This document shows positions 43,460 through 52,789 of a stretch of DNA of 64,000 bases, piece after piece. A model generated the notes under the pieces. It was not told the origin of the DNA, did not search any database, and was given only the letters and a program-made list of their open reading frames with translations. The translations under genes and the position numbers were made by a program. How positions within the stretch are numbered: position 1 is the first letter of the stretch; the number at the start of each line of letters is the position of its first letter. Source of the stretch: Companilactobacillus baiquanensis (GTDB lineage: Bacteria > Bacillota > Bacilli > Lactobacillales > Lactobacillaceae); assembly GCF_003946605.1 (NCBI RefSeq), contig NZ_RHOQ01000001.1:558001-622000 (forward strand), written 5' to 3'.

Positions 43460-45451
43460 CTAGACGTATTTGCGCCATTTAATCCGTTTCAACCAAGTTT
43501 GTTGAGCCGAAACATTAAAGAATTTATTTTTCTTAATGTACTCGCCATCTTGATTAAGATAATAGGAATTAGCAGTATCTTTTTGATACATCTTAATTAA
43601 TTTCCTCATTGTCTTTTTAATTGATTCTTCAACTAGTGGTGCGGCGATCTCAACACGACGATCCAAGTTTCTTGTCATCAAATCAGCAGACGAGATCCAA
43701 ATTTCATCTTCGCCATTACCATAATCAAATTTGTAGATTCGACTGTGTTCCAAAAGCTCTCCAACGATACTTTTAACTTCAATATCTTCTTTTTCACCGC
43801 ATAAACCTAATTTAAGTGAACAAGGGCCACGAACAATAATTCTAAATGGCAGGCCCAGTCTGGCGGCGCCATAGATACCATTGATAATTTCAATATCTGT
43901 CAATCCATTTACTTTAATGAAGACTTCACCTTTACCCGTACGAAGGTAATTTCTAGTAGCCTTCCTAATTTTATGGAGGATCAGTTGTTTAATGCCATTT
44001 GGAGAAGTGTCCAATAAATTAAATTCATCAACTGATTTTCCAGCTAATCTGTCAAAAAACAATCTGGCGTCATTGACATACTTTGAATTACTAGTAAAGA
44101 AGCTCACATCAGAAAAGACTTTTGAAGTAATTGCATTATAATTTCCCGTTCCGATTTGAACATATCCTGAATTACCTTGTTCAATCAGGCAAATTTTGGC
44201 ATGAACTTTATTTACCCGATCACCGTACAAAATTTTACAACCGGCATTTTCTAATTCTTCAGCGACTTCTAAATTATGTTGCTCGTCAAATCGAGCCCTT
44301 AATTCAACAATTACTGTTACCTGAATCCCCTTACTTGCAGCCTCTTTTAATAGACTAACAACGTGAGATTGCTTTTCAGTCCGATAAATCGACATCTTGA
44401 TCGCAGTAGTTTTAGAATCATGTACTGATGCCTTTAAAAACTTCAAGAAAATGTCAAAAGAATCATATGGATAATTTACCAATATCGATTTATCATTCAA
44501 ATATCCTAAAATATCTTTAGAGTCGCGCCACGTTAAACCTGTAAAAGGTGCAAAAACTAACTTAGGATCATTTCGATATTTTTTAAATAACTTATCCAAA
44601 ATTCTTAAGTCCAAGGGACCACAGATCTCATAAACACTTTTTTTACTAATTCCAAAAAGTGAGCTGAAAAATACTCGATCTTTTGGTTCATCATGACTTA
44701 CAAACTCAACTCTAGTAACTTTTCTATGACCATTATTTGTTAAATAGTCGTTCATATCTTTCAAATATTGTCGATCACTCAAATTCTCATCCAAAAAATC
44801 ATAGCGTTTATTCTTATCAAAAGTTAAACGATAAATGTAACCATCAATAATTTTATGTTTTCTAAAATGATCTTTTGCACTGTTGATAATTAAATCTTCC
44901 AACAAGACAAAATGGTTTGGAACATTCGTTTCAACTAATCGATTCAAATCGTCTGGTATTTCAGCCGAATATAACTTTTCTTCAGAACATAATAAAATAT
45001 TTAAATTATTATGTGATTTCTTGTCTGTATTGAAGTCGACAACTTTAATTCTTTTAGAAATATTTTTTAAATAATAGTCTTGTAGATATTCCTTTTCCTT
45101 ATCACTTACATCGGAAAAATATGAAAGATCAAAAATCCCCTTATCTTTTATATCATCCAAAATAATACCTAAGGCTTGATACTGTTTAGCAATGTTTCGA
45201 GAATTAAAATCATAGACAAAACTTAATAGGTCCACTCCATCTAATCCCGTTCTACGATCACGTTTTTTTCGAGTGATCATACTATAAACATTGTGCATTC
45301 TTACTCGAAAAAATTCGTCCAAATTATTTGACGCAATCGATAGAAATCGCAATTTTTCAAGCAGTGGGACCTTATTATTATATGCTTGGTCGATAACTCG
45401 ATTATCAAATAATAACCAGCTTAAATCCCTATTATAATATTTACTTTTCAT
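43460..45451 (-). CDS. ppk: Polyphosphate kinase 1
   Basis: Reversibly transfers the ATP gamma-phosphate to polyphosphate. About 663 aa, slightly short for PPK1. The N-terminal domain begins YYNRDLSWLLFDNRVIDQAY. The autophosphorylated His lies in VNKVHAKICLIEQG, and the second phospholipase-D-like site carries ELLEHSRIYKFDYG with SSADLMTRNLDRRVE. The ATG at 45451 overlaps the end of the DUF2252 gene by 11 nt, so the two are translationally coupled. No exopolyphosphatase is adjacent. Confidence 0.95.
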   Translation of the reverse strand: MKSKYYNRDLSWLLFDNRVIDQAYNNKVPLLEKLRFLSIASNNLDEFFRVRMHNVYSMITRKKRDRRTGLDGVDLLSFVYDFNSRNIAKQYQALGIILDDIKDKGIFDLSYFSDVSDKEKEYLQDYYLKNISKRIKVVDFNTDKKSHNNLNILLCSEEKLYSAEIPDDLNRLVETNVPNHFVLLEDLIINSAKDHFRKHKIIDGYIYRLTFDKNKRYDFLDENLSDRQYLKDMNDYLTNNGHRKVTRVEFVSHDEPKDRVFFSSLFGISKKSVYEICGPLDLRILDKLFKKYRNDPKLVFAPFTGLTWRDSKDILGYLNDKSILVNYPYDSFDIFLKFLKASVHDSKTTAIKMSIYRTEKQSHVVSLLKEAASKGIQVTVIVELRARFDEQHNLEVAEELENAGCKILYGDRVNKVHAKICLIEQGNSGYVQIGTGNYNAITSKVFSDVSFFTSNSKYVNDARLFFDRLAGKSVDEFNLLDTSPNGIKQLILHKIRKATRNYLRTGKGEVFIKVNGLTDIEIINGIYGAARLGLPFRIIVRGPCSLKLGLCGEKEDIEVKSIVGELLEHSRIYKFDYGNGEDEIWISSADLMTRNLDRRVEIAAPLVEESIKKTMRKLIKMYQKDTANSYYLNQDGEYIKKNKFFNVSAQQTWLKRIKWRKYV

Positions 45452-46814
45452 TTTCCAGTTCCTTCTTAAATGAATCAAAATCGTACTCAACTTGCTTTGC
45501 ATAGCTGTTAGCGAAATTCATCAAAGAATTATCTAGATCTTGATACTCTGCACCAAATCCAATAATCAAAGGATAGTTTGGCGAGTGCGAATGAGCTCTA
45601 GCAAGCAAGATCACACATACTGTTACATAGTCTTCAAATGAGGCATAATCAAGTTTGTCTAAATTGATCGAAGTCTTCATATCCTTAAACTGACGCATAT
45701 AAAAACTATACTTATCCGTATCAAAAGCTCCTAAAAACGGATCGGAAGCACTTTGTAAAATAAGTTGACTGTCAACAATATTTTGACCTTGACTGACCTT
45801 CTTATCCGAGTACAAACCTTCAACATTATAGATTGGCAAGGCTTGTTTAGCCTGCAAAACAAGATAGTTTTTATCCAAATCCTGTAACAAAATCAGATAA
45901 CATAAAGTACCGACACTTCCCACACCGACACTGTGTCTGACAACATCTATAATATTGAAATCTTCGAGAAATAGTCTCACATCACTTCTTTGTCGAGCTT
46001 TATATTCCTTGTAACCTTTAACTAAAGAATTAAAATCTTCCTTAGTAATGTGCTGTGTGACCGGCTTATTTTCTTCGAATCTTCTTTCACCTTTTTCGTT
46101 CAAAATGGTATATTTCTCAATTACCAATTTGGAGTTACTTTTTTGAGCCTTTTTTATACTTTTGGTAATCATTTTTTCAAATGAATTTTGAAAATATTCC
46201 TCGTTATCTTTTAAATTACCAAAGATCTCGGTAATATTTTGCAATGTGTTTGGTAAAATAAATCTCTTCATTTCTGAAATTTTAGTCATATGTTTTAGAG
46301 TATCAAAATATGTATTAATTACACTCAATAGGAACTCCTGAATATCAGTTTCCTCAAAGTTATGTGATCTAGCAACTAATAATGCACTGACTAAAAACCG
46401 CTTTAAATCGTATTCCCAATAACCTAAATGAGCTTCATCAAAATCATTCATATCAAACAATAATTGTCCTTCAGAAGAACCATAAAAACCAAAGTTTCCT
46501 AAATGTGCATCCCCACCGATCAAAACTTTGATCTCACTATCAGAATGACTTGCTAAATCGTAATGCATTACGTCTGCTGTTCCCCTGAAAAAAGCGAATA
46601 ATGATTTTGACATTCTTTCTCTTTTGACCGCCAATAATTCCGGTACAAGTAGCTTATTCTTAATGTTCAAAATCTCATGAATATTCCTCTTTTGCGGTTC
46701 AAATGTATTAAAATCATCTGGAACCATCGTAGCAAAGTAACGTCCTTTTATGATCAACTGTTCCGTACTTTTAAAGGCATCCGTGTCCTGAAAAGTATAT
46801 GGTGTTTGATTCAT
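45441..46814 (-). CDS. DUF2252 protein coupled to ppk
   Basis: A 457-aa protein of the DUF2252 family, which has a kinase-like look. Characteristic stretches are VPELLAVKRERMSKSLFAFF with RGTADVMHYDLA, then VLIGGDAHLGNFGFYGSS and LLFDMNDFDEAHLGYWEYDL, where H/N/D residues may form a phosphotransferase-like site. SVGVGSVGTLCYLILLQD is another family block. Function unknown. The ATG at 46814 follows GGGAGATGATGGC. The end overlaps ppk by 11 nt, linking it to polyphosphate metabolism. Confidence 0.85.
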   Translation of the reverse strand: MNQTPYTFQDTDAFKSTEQLIIKGRYFATMVPDDFNTFEPQKRNIHEILNIKNKLLVPELLAVKRERMSKSLFAFFRGTADVMHYDLASHSDSEIKVLIGGDAHLGNFGFYGSSEGQLLFDMNDFDEAHLGYWEYDLKRFLVSALLVARSHNFEETDIQEFLLSVINTYFDTLKHMTKISEMKRFILPNTLQNITEIFGNLKDNEEYFQNSFEKMITKSIKKAQKSNSKLVIEKYTILNEKGERRFEENKPVTQHITKEDFNSLVKGYKEYKARQRSDVRLFLEDFNIIDVVRHSVGVGSVGTLCYLILLQDLDKNYLVLQAKQALPIYNVEGLYSDKKVSQGQNIVDSQLILQSASDPFLGAFDTDKYSFYMRQFKDMKTSINLDKLDYASFEDYVTVCVILLARAHSHSPNYPLIIGFGAEYQDLDNSLMNFANSYAKQVEYDFDSFKKELENEK

Positions 46815-46878
46815 GCCATCATCTCCCTAAAAGTATTATACCTTAACCTTTCACTAAATTAGGAGATAATGCGACCTT

Positions 46879-49110
46879 TTATATCACATCCATTGCGGTC
46901 CATTCAAGCTTGGCATGATAAGTCCCCGCAGCAATGTTTCCTAGATCAGTTTCATCAACATGCATCAACAATCCACAGTTCTTTTCCCAATTGATCGAGT
47001 CAATTCCAGACATATCATCTTCAATAATATCTTCATCAGGGATCGGGACATCACCGTTATCTAATATTGTAAAACCGCCATCTTCGTCATAATATCTCAA
47101 TGAAACAGGCAATGTGGCGCCATTACTTTCACATTTGAATTTGCTCTTTTGACTAACAGACAAATTATGTTTACAGTTTTTTCTTCTATTATCATTAATA
47201 ACAACTACTGAATTTAATTTATCATTATAGTTAGTTCGATTCACTATTTCTCCAGAAGTTAGGTTTGACACTTCGCCAAATGAAATTTTGTTTGGAGTAA
47301 TTGTGAGCTTATCATTTGTATAATTAATTAATAATTGTTGGGGACTTTGATTAGCATAATTATGTGCATTATCAGAAGAATCATTTGAATCAAATTTCGT
47401 GTTACCATGAATTCTTGGCTGAGTGACGAAATTCATTGTTTCATCTGGCTCTCTTGCATCAAACTCAACCTCAACGACATGAAATAGTCCCTCCCCATTA
47501 CCGCTGACAACAAAATCAATATTTTCAATTCTTACGTGTGGACACCCATCATCATTAGATACGGAAAAATCTTTATTTTTAAGTTTCTTCCCATCCATAA
47601 CAACACTTTTAATATGTTTTTCCTTCATATTAGGTTGTAGTGGTAATTCAAATACCCCATATTTTAAAACACTTAAAGGATTTTCGTTATTCATACTACT
47701 AGTGATCTTTATCCGATCTCCTTGCATAACTTTATCCGTGTTATGTTTATGGTTCTCGTCTTTGTAAGTTAAATTCTCTACTTCAACGTCAAAACTAATA
47801 TTTGGAGTATATAAATTCAACACGTTTAAATTTGCGACCCTTGTTTCAAAACTATGTTCCTTTTGATTTCCTGAACCATTCGTTTTGGCGTAAACTTTCG
47901 CATAAATTTTTCTTTGATGATCGTAAATAGTAGTTTTCTCGATTGTAAAGGTTGGATCTTTCTCCCCTGATTTCAATTTCTTATCCTTACCTTTTTTCTG
48001 TTCGTACCATTCTACGCGCCATTCATCCATCATTTGCTCTTGATCGACACCTTTTAATTTAAAAGTGGCATTTTCCCCAACATGAACAGTCTCATCATCG
48101 AGACCTCCACCTATTTCTATTTTTGTGTTAGCGCTTAACTTTGTGCCGTCATTATTTATAAATGTACCTGTTACGGTGTACTCCCCAGATATACCTTTTT
48201 GATTTGCTTCGATCTCCCCACTGATTGGATCAATTCTTGCTAATGTATTATTATCACCACTCCATTCAACGTAACCTGTTGCATCTTTGGGCTCAATTGT
48301 TTCATGCGCCGTGGTGATATTATCTAAACCTTTTAAATTGTATAAATAATCTTCTTCAGTTTTAACTTTTAAGTCGACAATATTCTTTGGTTCTTTTACT
48401 ACATGAACCGTTGCTACTTCAGAATAATAATAAAGAGCACCTAATCCCAAAAGCACCCCTGATGATGCTCGAGATTGAAAATAATACTTCCCTGCTTTTT
48501 TTGCCTTAAATTCATAATTTTTAGAATGGGCAACTTTTTTCTTAAATCTAAGCCAATGCTCCATATCTTCAGAATATCTCCAGCGATAATTTGGAACTGG
48601 ATCTTTCAATATTAAAACACCGGATAATCTATTCCAAATCGATTCCTTAAACTTGGATTTTATAATTATTGATTTGCCTTCTTTGACGTAGTATTCCTTT
48701 GAAGGTTGAACGAAAAATCCTGCTCTAATAATCATTCCTAACGATTTTAATGGTCTCGGACTTGGAGAGACGTACTTCCCCTTCCCTTGAGAAGCACCCT
48801 CCTCTCCATCACCATCAATATCGTCAGTATCGTTTGCTGCCTTATTTTCCACTAAAAATTCTTCAAACATCGATTTATCATCGTCATTTTCTTGATTTGA
48901 ATTCTTAGTGTCAGAATTTTCTTCACTCGGTATTTTAATATCGTTAATATCATCTACATTTTTTTCTACATCTGGTATTTCTTTGGAAACGTTTTCCTCA
49001 ATAGGAACAGTTTCATCGGCTTTGACATTTAAATAGCTAGACATCAAAATTATTGCATAAATTAAGGCTCCAATTACTACTAAAACCTCTAACAGCATCC
49101 CCTTCTTCAT
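46879..49110 (-). CDS. Large exported protein with Ig-like region, unknown function
   Basis: A 743-aa protein. It has an N-terminal hydrophobic signal/anchor (LLEVLVVIGALIYAIILMS, cleavage possible after NVKA) and an acidic spacer with many Glu/Asp/Asn (about 30-100). A basic block follows, then an Ig-like segment (PKNIVDLKVKTEEDYLYNL; ISGEIEANQKGISGEYTVTG) of the bacterial Ig type. The C-terminus ends AAGTYHAKLEWTAMDVI, reminiscent of the end of WxL domains, but the full WxL pattern is not evident. No LPXTG. The start is ATG 49110 with AAAGGAAGTG; a longer start at 49164 is less signal-like. Probably surface-located. Confidence 0.7.
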   Translation of the reverse strand: MKKGMLLEVLVVIGALIYAIILMSSYLNVKADETVPIEENVSKEIPDVEKNVDDINDIKIPSEENSDTKNSNQENDDDKSMFEEFLVENKAANDTDDIDGDGEEGASQGKGKYVSPSPRPLKSLGMIIRAGFFVQPSKEYYVKEGKSIIIKSKFKESIWNRLSGVLILKDPVPNYRWRYSEDMEHWLRFKKKVAHSKNYEFKAKKAGKYYFQSRASSGVLLGLGALYYYSEVATVHVVKEPKNIVDLKVKTEEDYLYNLKGLDNITTAHETIEPKDATGYVEWSGDNNTLARIDPISGEIEANQKGISGEYTVTGTFINNDGTKLSANTKIEIGGGLDDETVHVGENATFKLKGVDQEQMMDEWRVEWYEQKKGKDKKLKSGEKDPTFTIEKTTIYDHQRKIYAKVYAKTNGSGNQKEHSFETRVANLNVLNLYTPNISFDVEVENLTYKDENHKHNTDKVMQGDRIKITSSMNNENPLSVLKYGVFELPLQPNMKEKHIKSVVMDGKKLKNKDFSVSNDDGCPHVRIENIDFVVSGNGEGLFHVVEVEFDAREPDETMNFVTQPRIHGNTKFDSNDSSDNAHNYANQSPQQLLINYTNDKLTITPNKISFGEVSNLTSGEIVNRTNYNDKLNSVVVINDNRRKNCKHNLSVSQKSKFKCESNGATLPVSLRYYDEDGGFTILDNGDVPIPDEDIIEDDMSGIDSINWEKNCGLLMHVDETDLGNIAAGTYHAKLEWTAMDVI

Positions 49111-49242
49111 ACTTGTTTCACTTCCTTTAACATTTTTGCTTGTTAGAAAAAACTTATTGATCATATCAGTTAGTTTTTCGCCCGCACAAAATTATATCTG
49201 TTTATTTTCAAAAATTCAAAAATACTTTTTCATATTTTGACA

Positions 49243-49290
49243 ATAAAAAAACTATATGAAAACGTATTCATTTTCATATAGTTTTATTCT
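49243..49290. terminator. Bidirectional intrinsic terminator
   Basis: A 15-bp perfect stem (49248-49262 with 49271-49285) flanked by A and T runs. On the minus strand it ends the four-carbon acid operon. Confidence 0.85.
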
Positions 49291-49364
49291 TTTTAATATT
49301 AGGAAATGTATCTTTTTTTGTTTAATCAGAAAAATATTATTGTAAGCGGCATAATCAATATCTA

Positions 49365-50591
49365 CTATTTACTTACTTCTTTTAATTTTTTGAAGGAGAA
49401 GGAAATCAAATCGTCATTTCCAAATGCACCAGCTTTAGTTATTACTCTTAGATCATCATATTCTCCACCCTTTATTCTCATCATAGGTGTTCCGGTTGCC
49501 ACTTCGGTTATGATGTCTACACTGTTTGCCTTAATTACATCAAAAAATCCTTTAGCAGTATCACCACCTGTTATAAATAATCCAGATGGTTTAATTCTCT
49601 TAATAATTCTTCTTCCAAGACCCCCGAGAATCGACTGGACAATCAATCCGATTTCATCAATTGAAAGCCCATCAGATTTTAATTTATCTTGAGTATATTT
49701 GAGTTCATCCCTATTAATAGTAGCAGAGGATGTCACAATAACATCTTGACCAGACTTCATTGCATCAATAGCCTTTTCTACATAATTAGAATATGACTCA
49801 TTTTTGTAAACATTATAAATAGGTATTGAAATAACTTTGACATTATTTTCCTTAGCAAATTGTACTTGTCTTGATGTAACTTCACTGACACTACCTACAA
49901 TTGCTAGGGCCGGCACTACTGGATTTTCTATGCTAAGAATTGCATCCATTATTCCAGATGAGCCTACCCATAGAACTTTCAATTTAGATTTCAAAACTTT
50001 TTTAACAAGTAACTGTAAATCTAAATCATTCATCGAATCGGCCGCATAAAATTTAGTATCCACTTTAAATTTTAAATCAGTATTTCTGATTTCATTTAGA
50101 GAAAAAGTGCCAATTTTTTCTCCAGGAAAAGCATTTTTCAGAATGTTAAAAATATTATCATCAATTAATGGTTTTACTGGATCCTTTGCAAATTGTGTAT
50201 TCAATCCTTTAACGCCATTAATGGTCAGAACACTATCTTTTACTTGACGACCAATAGAAGGTAGTGACGGAGCAAATATCAAAACATCACTTTCATATAG
50301 TTTATTAAGTTCATTCAATTCGTCCGAAATATTTCCTCGCAATGTTGAATCAACTTTTTTTATTGTATAGTCAAATTGTTTCATATTAGTTTGCAATACA
50401 GCTCTTGTAATTTTATCTCGTGCATCTTTAGGGCTTAAATTTCTAGACTCTGTATCAACGACTAGAGATGAATAATCACCGTTTTCGTCATGAAGTCTAA
50501 CCTGAACTGGAATACCTCTTTTTGCTAACTGAACACCGGTATCAGTAGAACCAGTAAAATCATCCGCCATAATTAAATATTTTTTATCCAT
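49365..50591 (-). CDS. Four-carbon acid sugar kinase (DUF1537, DtnK/OtnK family)
   Basis: ATP-dependent kinase phosphorylating D-threonate, D-erythronate or a relative at C4. About 408 aa. The N-terminal substrate domain starts MADDFTGSTDTGVQLAKRGI, with KKVDSTLRGNI further on. The C-terminal nucleotide domain includes QSILGGLGRRIIKRIKPSGL and FITGGDTAKGFFDVI. The start is ATG 50591, overlapping the end of the permease gene by 8 nt. With the PdxA2-type dehydrogenase upstream this gives the two-enzyme route to dihydroxyacetone phosphate known for D-threonate and D-erythronate. Confidence 0.88.
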   Translation of the reverse strand: MDKKYLIMADDFTGSTDTGVQLAKRGIPVQVRLHDENGDYSSLVVDTESRNLSPKDARDKITRAVLQTNMKQFDYTIKKVDSTLRGNISDELNELNKLYESDVLIFAPSLPSIGRQVKDSVLTINGVKGLNTQFAKDPVKPLIDDNIFNILKNAFPGEKIGTFSLNEIRNTDLKFKVDTKFYAADSMNDLDLQLLVKKVLKSKLKVLWVGSSGIMDAILSIENPVVPALAIVGSVSEVTSRQVQFAKENNVKVISIPIYNVYKNESYSNYVEKAIDAMKSGQDVIVTSSATINRDELKYTQDKLKSDGLSIDEIGLIVQSILGGLGRRIIKRIKPSGLFITGGDTAKGFFDVIKANSVDIITEVATGTPMMRIKGGEYDDLRVITKAGAFGNDDLISFSFKKLKEVSK

Positions 50592-51564
50592 TTGCAATAA
50601 CACCTTGTTTCTCAGCATTCTTCTTCTTAGACTTGTCTTCATGTTTTACCAACCATGAAACTAGCAAGGGACATAGAATGGCTGTAATTATAACTGAAGC
50701 AGCAACTTGAGCGGTTGCAACAGCAGTAGTATGAGCAAATGAAGGTACGACAGCTGCAATTGCTGCTGGGGTTGCAGCTGCGTTCCCTGCAGTTGTACCT
50801 ATGGCTGCACCAACGGCAGGATGTTCTGTTCGTAAAATATATTTCATAATTAGGTAACCACCGAATCCGGCAATTAATGTTACTAAAATTCCAAGAATGA
50901 TTCCTGGTAAACCAGCTTTAATAATTTGTGAAAAATTCAGTGCAGCTCCCAACGTGAATGCAAAGAATGGGATAGGCATAACAGTTCCTGCTTTGAAGAA
51001 TTCCTTTAAATCAGGATCTAGATTACCAAAAATAAAGCCTAAAACAATTGGTACCAATGCTGCAACAAATAACATGACTGGCAATTTGGCAGTTCCAGTT
51101 GCACCTAAAGCAATCATAGTAAAGAATGGTCCATCCATTAATGTTGTAATTGATATAGCACCAACATCACTAGCATCACCATACTCACCTGCCAATGCAC
51201 CGTACAAACCACCATTAGCATTGGTCATAGAAGAAATTAAAGCTAACGGCAAAATCCCTAAGAAAGTACCTTTTCCAAAAACTGAACCAACAAGCCATCC
51301 AAAAAGGAGACCTAATAGTAATCTAAAGAATGTTAAAGCGGCACCTCTTATAACAGGTTGACCTGCTTGTTTAATTGATATTTGGGCACCATTACAAAAA
51401 CAGAATAGTGATAGTAAAGTTAAAGTACCTGTTTTAAAAAGTGCAGTTGTAAATCCACCTATTTCAAGTGAATTTGGTAGAAAAGTATTAAAAGCTGTTC
51501 CTAATAAAAGTGGAACAACCATTAAACCTCCAGGAACTTTATTTATTCCTTTCAGAATTTTCAT
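50584..51564 (-). CDS. 2-keto-3-deoxygluconate permease family transporter (KdgT)
   Basis: A 326-aa membrane protein with about 10 helices of the KdgT family. Typical stretches are NKVPGGLMVVPLLLGTAFNT, LFCFCNGAQISIKQAGQPVI, SSMTNANGGLYGALAGEYGD and IGTTAGNAAATPAAIAAVVP. It imports sugar acids by cation symport. In this operon (dehydrogenase, permease, kinase) the transported acid is more likely threonate, erythronate or a similar four-carbon acid than ketodeoxygluconate; this is inferred from context. A ribosome site AGGAGG precedes the ATG at 51564. Confidence 0.9.
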   Translation of the reverse strand: MKILKGINKVPGGLMVVPLLLGTAFNTFLPNSLEIGGFTTALFKTGTLTLLSLFCFCNGAQISIKQAGQPVIRGAALTFFRLLLGLLFGWLVGSVFGKGTFLGILPLALISSMTNANGGLYGALAGEYGDASDVGAISITTLMDGPFFTMIALGATGTAKLPVMLFVAALVPIVLGFIFGNLDPDLKEFFKAGTVMPIPFFAFTLGAALNFSQIIKAGLPGIILGILVTLIAGFGGYLIMKYILRTEHPAVGAAIGTTAGNAAATPAAIAAVVPSFAHTTAVATAQVAASVIITAILCPLLVSWLVKHEDKSKKKNAEKQGVIANG

Positions 51565-51577
51565 TATAAATCCTCCT

Positions 51578-52621
51578 CTATTTATTTATAGCTAGTCTAG
51601 TTGCATAATCGATTGCGTTTAAAAGACTTATATCATTTGCTTTTCCAGTCAAAACCTGGTCAAAAGCGGTTCCGTGATCAACTGAGGTACGAATAATTGG
51701 TAGGCCTAATGTAATATTCACACCCGAAACATTGCCCCATGTCTTAGTCTTTTGATCATATTTGAAACCAATTAGTTTGATAGGAATGTGTCCTTGGTCG
51801 TGATACATTGCAACGACAATGTCAAACCAGCCACCTGCTGCTTTAGGAAATACAGTATCTGGTGGCACTGGTCCAGTAACATTGATTCCTTTATCTTTTG
51901 CTGCATTAATTGCTGGAATAATTTCTTTTTCTTCTTCATCCCCGAATAATCCGTTCTCACTACTGTGAGGATTTAAACCGGCCACACCAATCTTAGGTTC
52001 AGATATTCCAAGCTGTTTCATAGCTTTATTTGCAATTTCAATTACTTCAAGCACACGTGGCTTTTTTACTAATTCAGTCGCGTGCTTCAATGAAACATGT
52101 GTACTTACATGTACGACACGTAAATTTTCATGTGCTAACATCATTGTGTAATTTTTAGTTTTAGTTCTAGTAGCATAAATTTCTGTATGACCGGCAAAAT
52201 GATGACCAGCTAAATTCATAGCTTCTTTATTAAGTGCATTAGTTACTGTTGCATCCACTTCATGGTTCATGGCTAAATCGATTACAGTAGTGACATATTT
52301 ATATGCAGCGTCACCTGCCATTGAGCTAACTTGACCAAATTTAAGAGAATTAATATCAACTAAATTCAAATCCAATACGTCCATTGTTCCAAATTCAAAC
52401 TTGGCATCTTTAACATTTTTAATTGGATTTAAATTGATTTTCAATTCTGGTAATTTCTTAATGACATAATCCAAAACTGAAATATCTCCAACAATTAATG
52501 GACGACATTTCTTATATAATTCCTCATTTTTAAAAGCTTTTAATGATATTTCAGGACCTATACTTGCTGGATCCCCCATTGTAATTGCTATAATAGGTAA
52601 TTTCATTTTTATGGTATTCAA
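51578..52621 (-). CDS. PdxA2-type 4-phospho-threonate/erythronate dehydrogenase (PdxA family)
   Basis: NAD-dependent oxidation and decarboxylation of a 4-phosphorylated four-carbon acid to dihydroxyacetone phosphate; the fold is that of 4-hydroxythreonine-4-phosphate dehydrogenase. 347 aa from TTG 52621 (AAGG 8 nt upstream) or 342 from ATG 52606. Motifs are IAITMGDPASIGPEISLKAF, the metal-binding His regions in NLAGHHFAGHTEIYA and VAMYHDQGHIPIKLIG, and GVAGLNPHSSENGLFGDEEE. Linkage to a DUF1537 kinase and permease, with no other pyridoxine genes, points to PdxA2 and not vitamin B6 synthesis. Confidence 0.88.
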   Translation of the reverse strand: MNTIKMKLPIIAITMGDPASIGPEISLKAFKNEELYKKCRPLIVGDISVLDYVIKKLPELKINLNPIKNVKDAKFEFGTMDVLDLNLVDINSLKFGQVSSMAGDAAYKYVTTVIDLAMNHEVDATVTNALNKEAMNLAGHHFAGHTEIYATRTKTKNYTMMLAHENLRVVHVSTHVSLKHATELVKKPRVLEVIEIANKAMKQLGISEPKIGVAGLNPHSSENGLFGDEEEKEIIPAINAAKDKGINVTGPVPPDTVFPKAAGGWFDIVVAMYHDQGHIPIKLIGFKYDQKTKTWGNVSGVNITLGLPIIRTSVDHGTAFDQVLTGKANDISLLNAIDYATRLAINK

Positions 52622-52679
52622 TTGAATACCTTCACTCCCCTCTCTTTATCTTTCATAATTTAGTTTAGAAGGGTTGAAA

Positions 52680-52693
52680 TTAAAGCGCTATCA
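52680..52693. promoter_or_regulatory. Candidate CcpA (cre) site in the divergent acid-sugar control region
   Basis: TTAAAGCGCTATCA matches TGWAANCGNTNWCA at 13 of 14 positions (only the second base differs). It lies 59 bp upstream of the PdxA2-type start and 97 bp from the regulator start. Further dyads follow: ATCATAATATGAT (52691-52703) and ATTTC-N7-GAAAT near 52717-52733, possible sites for the PrpR-like regulator. Confidence 0.5.
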
Positions 52694-52789
52694 TAATATG
52701 ATTCATATTGAAACGTATTTCTTTTATCGAAATGTATAAAGCATCTAAATAATGTCAAAACGTTCAATTATGAAACAAAGGGGGCTACT

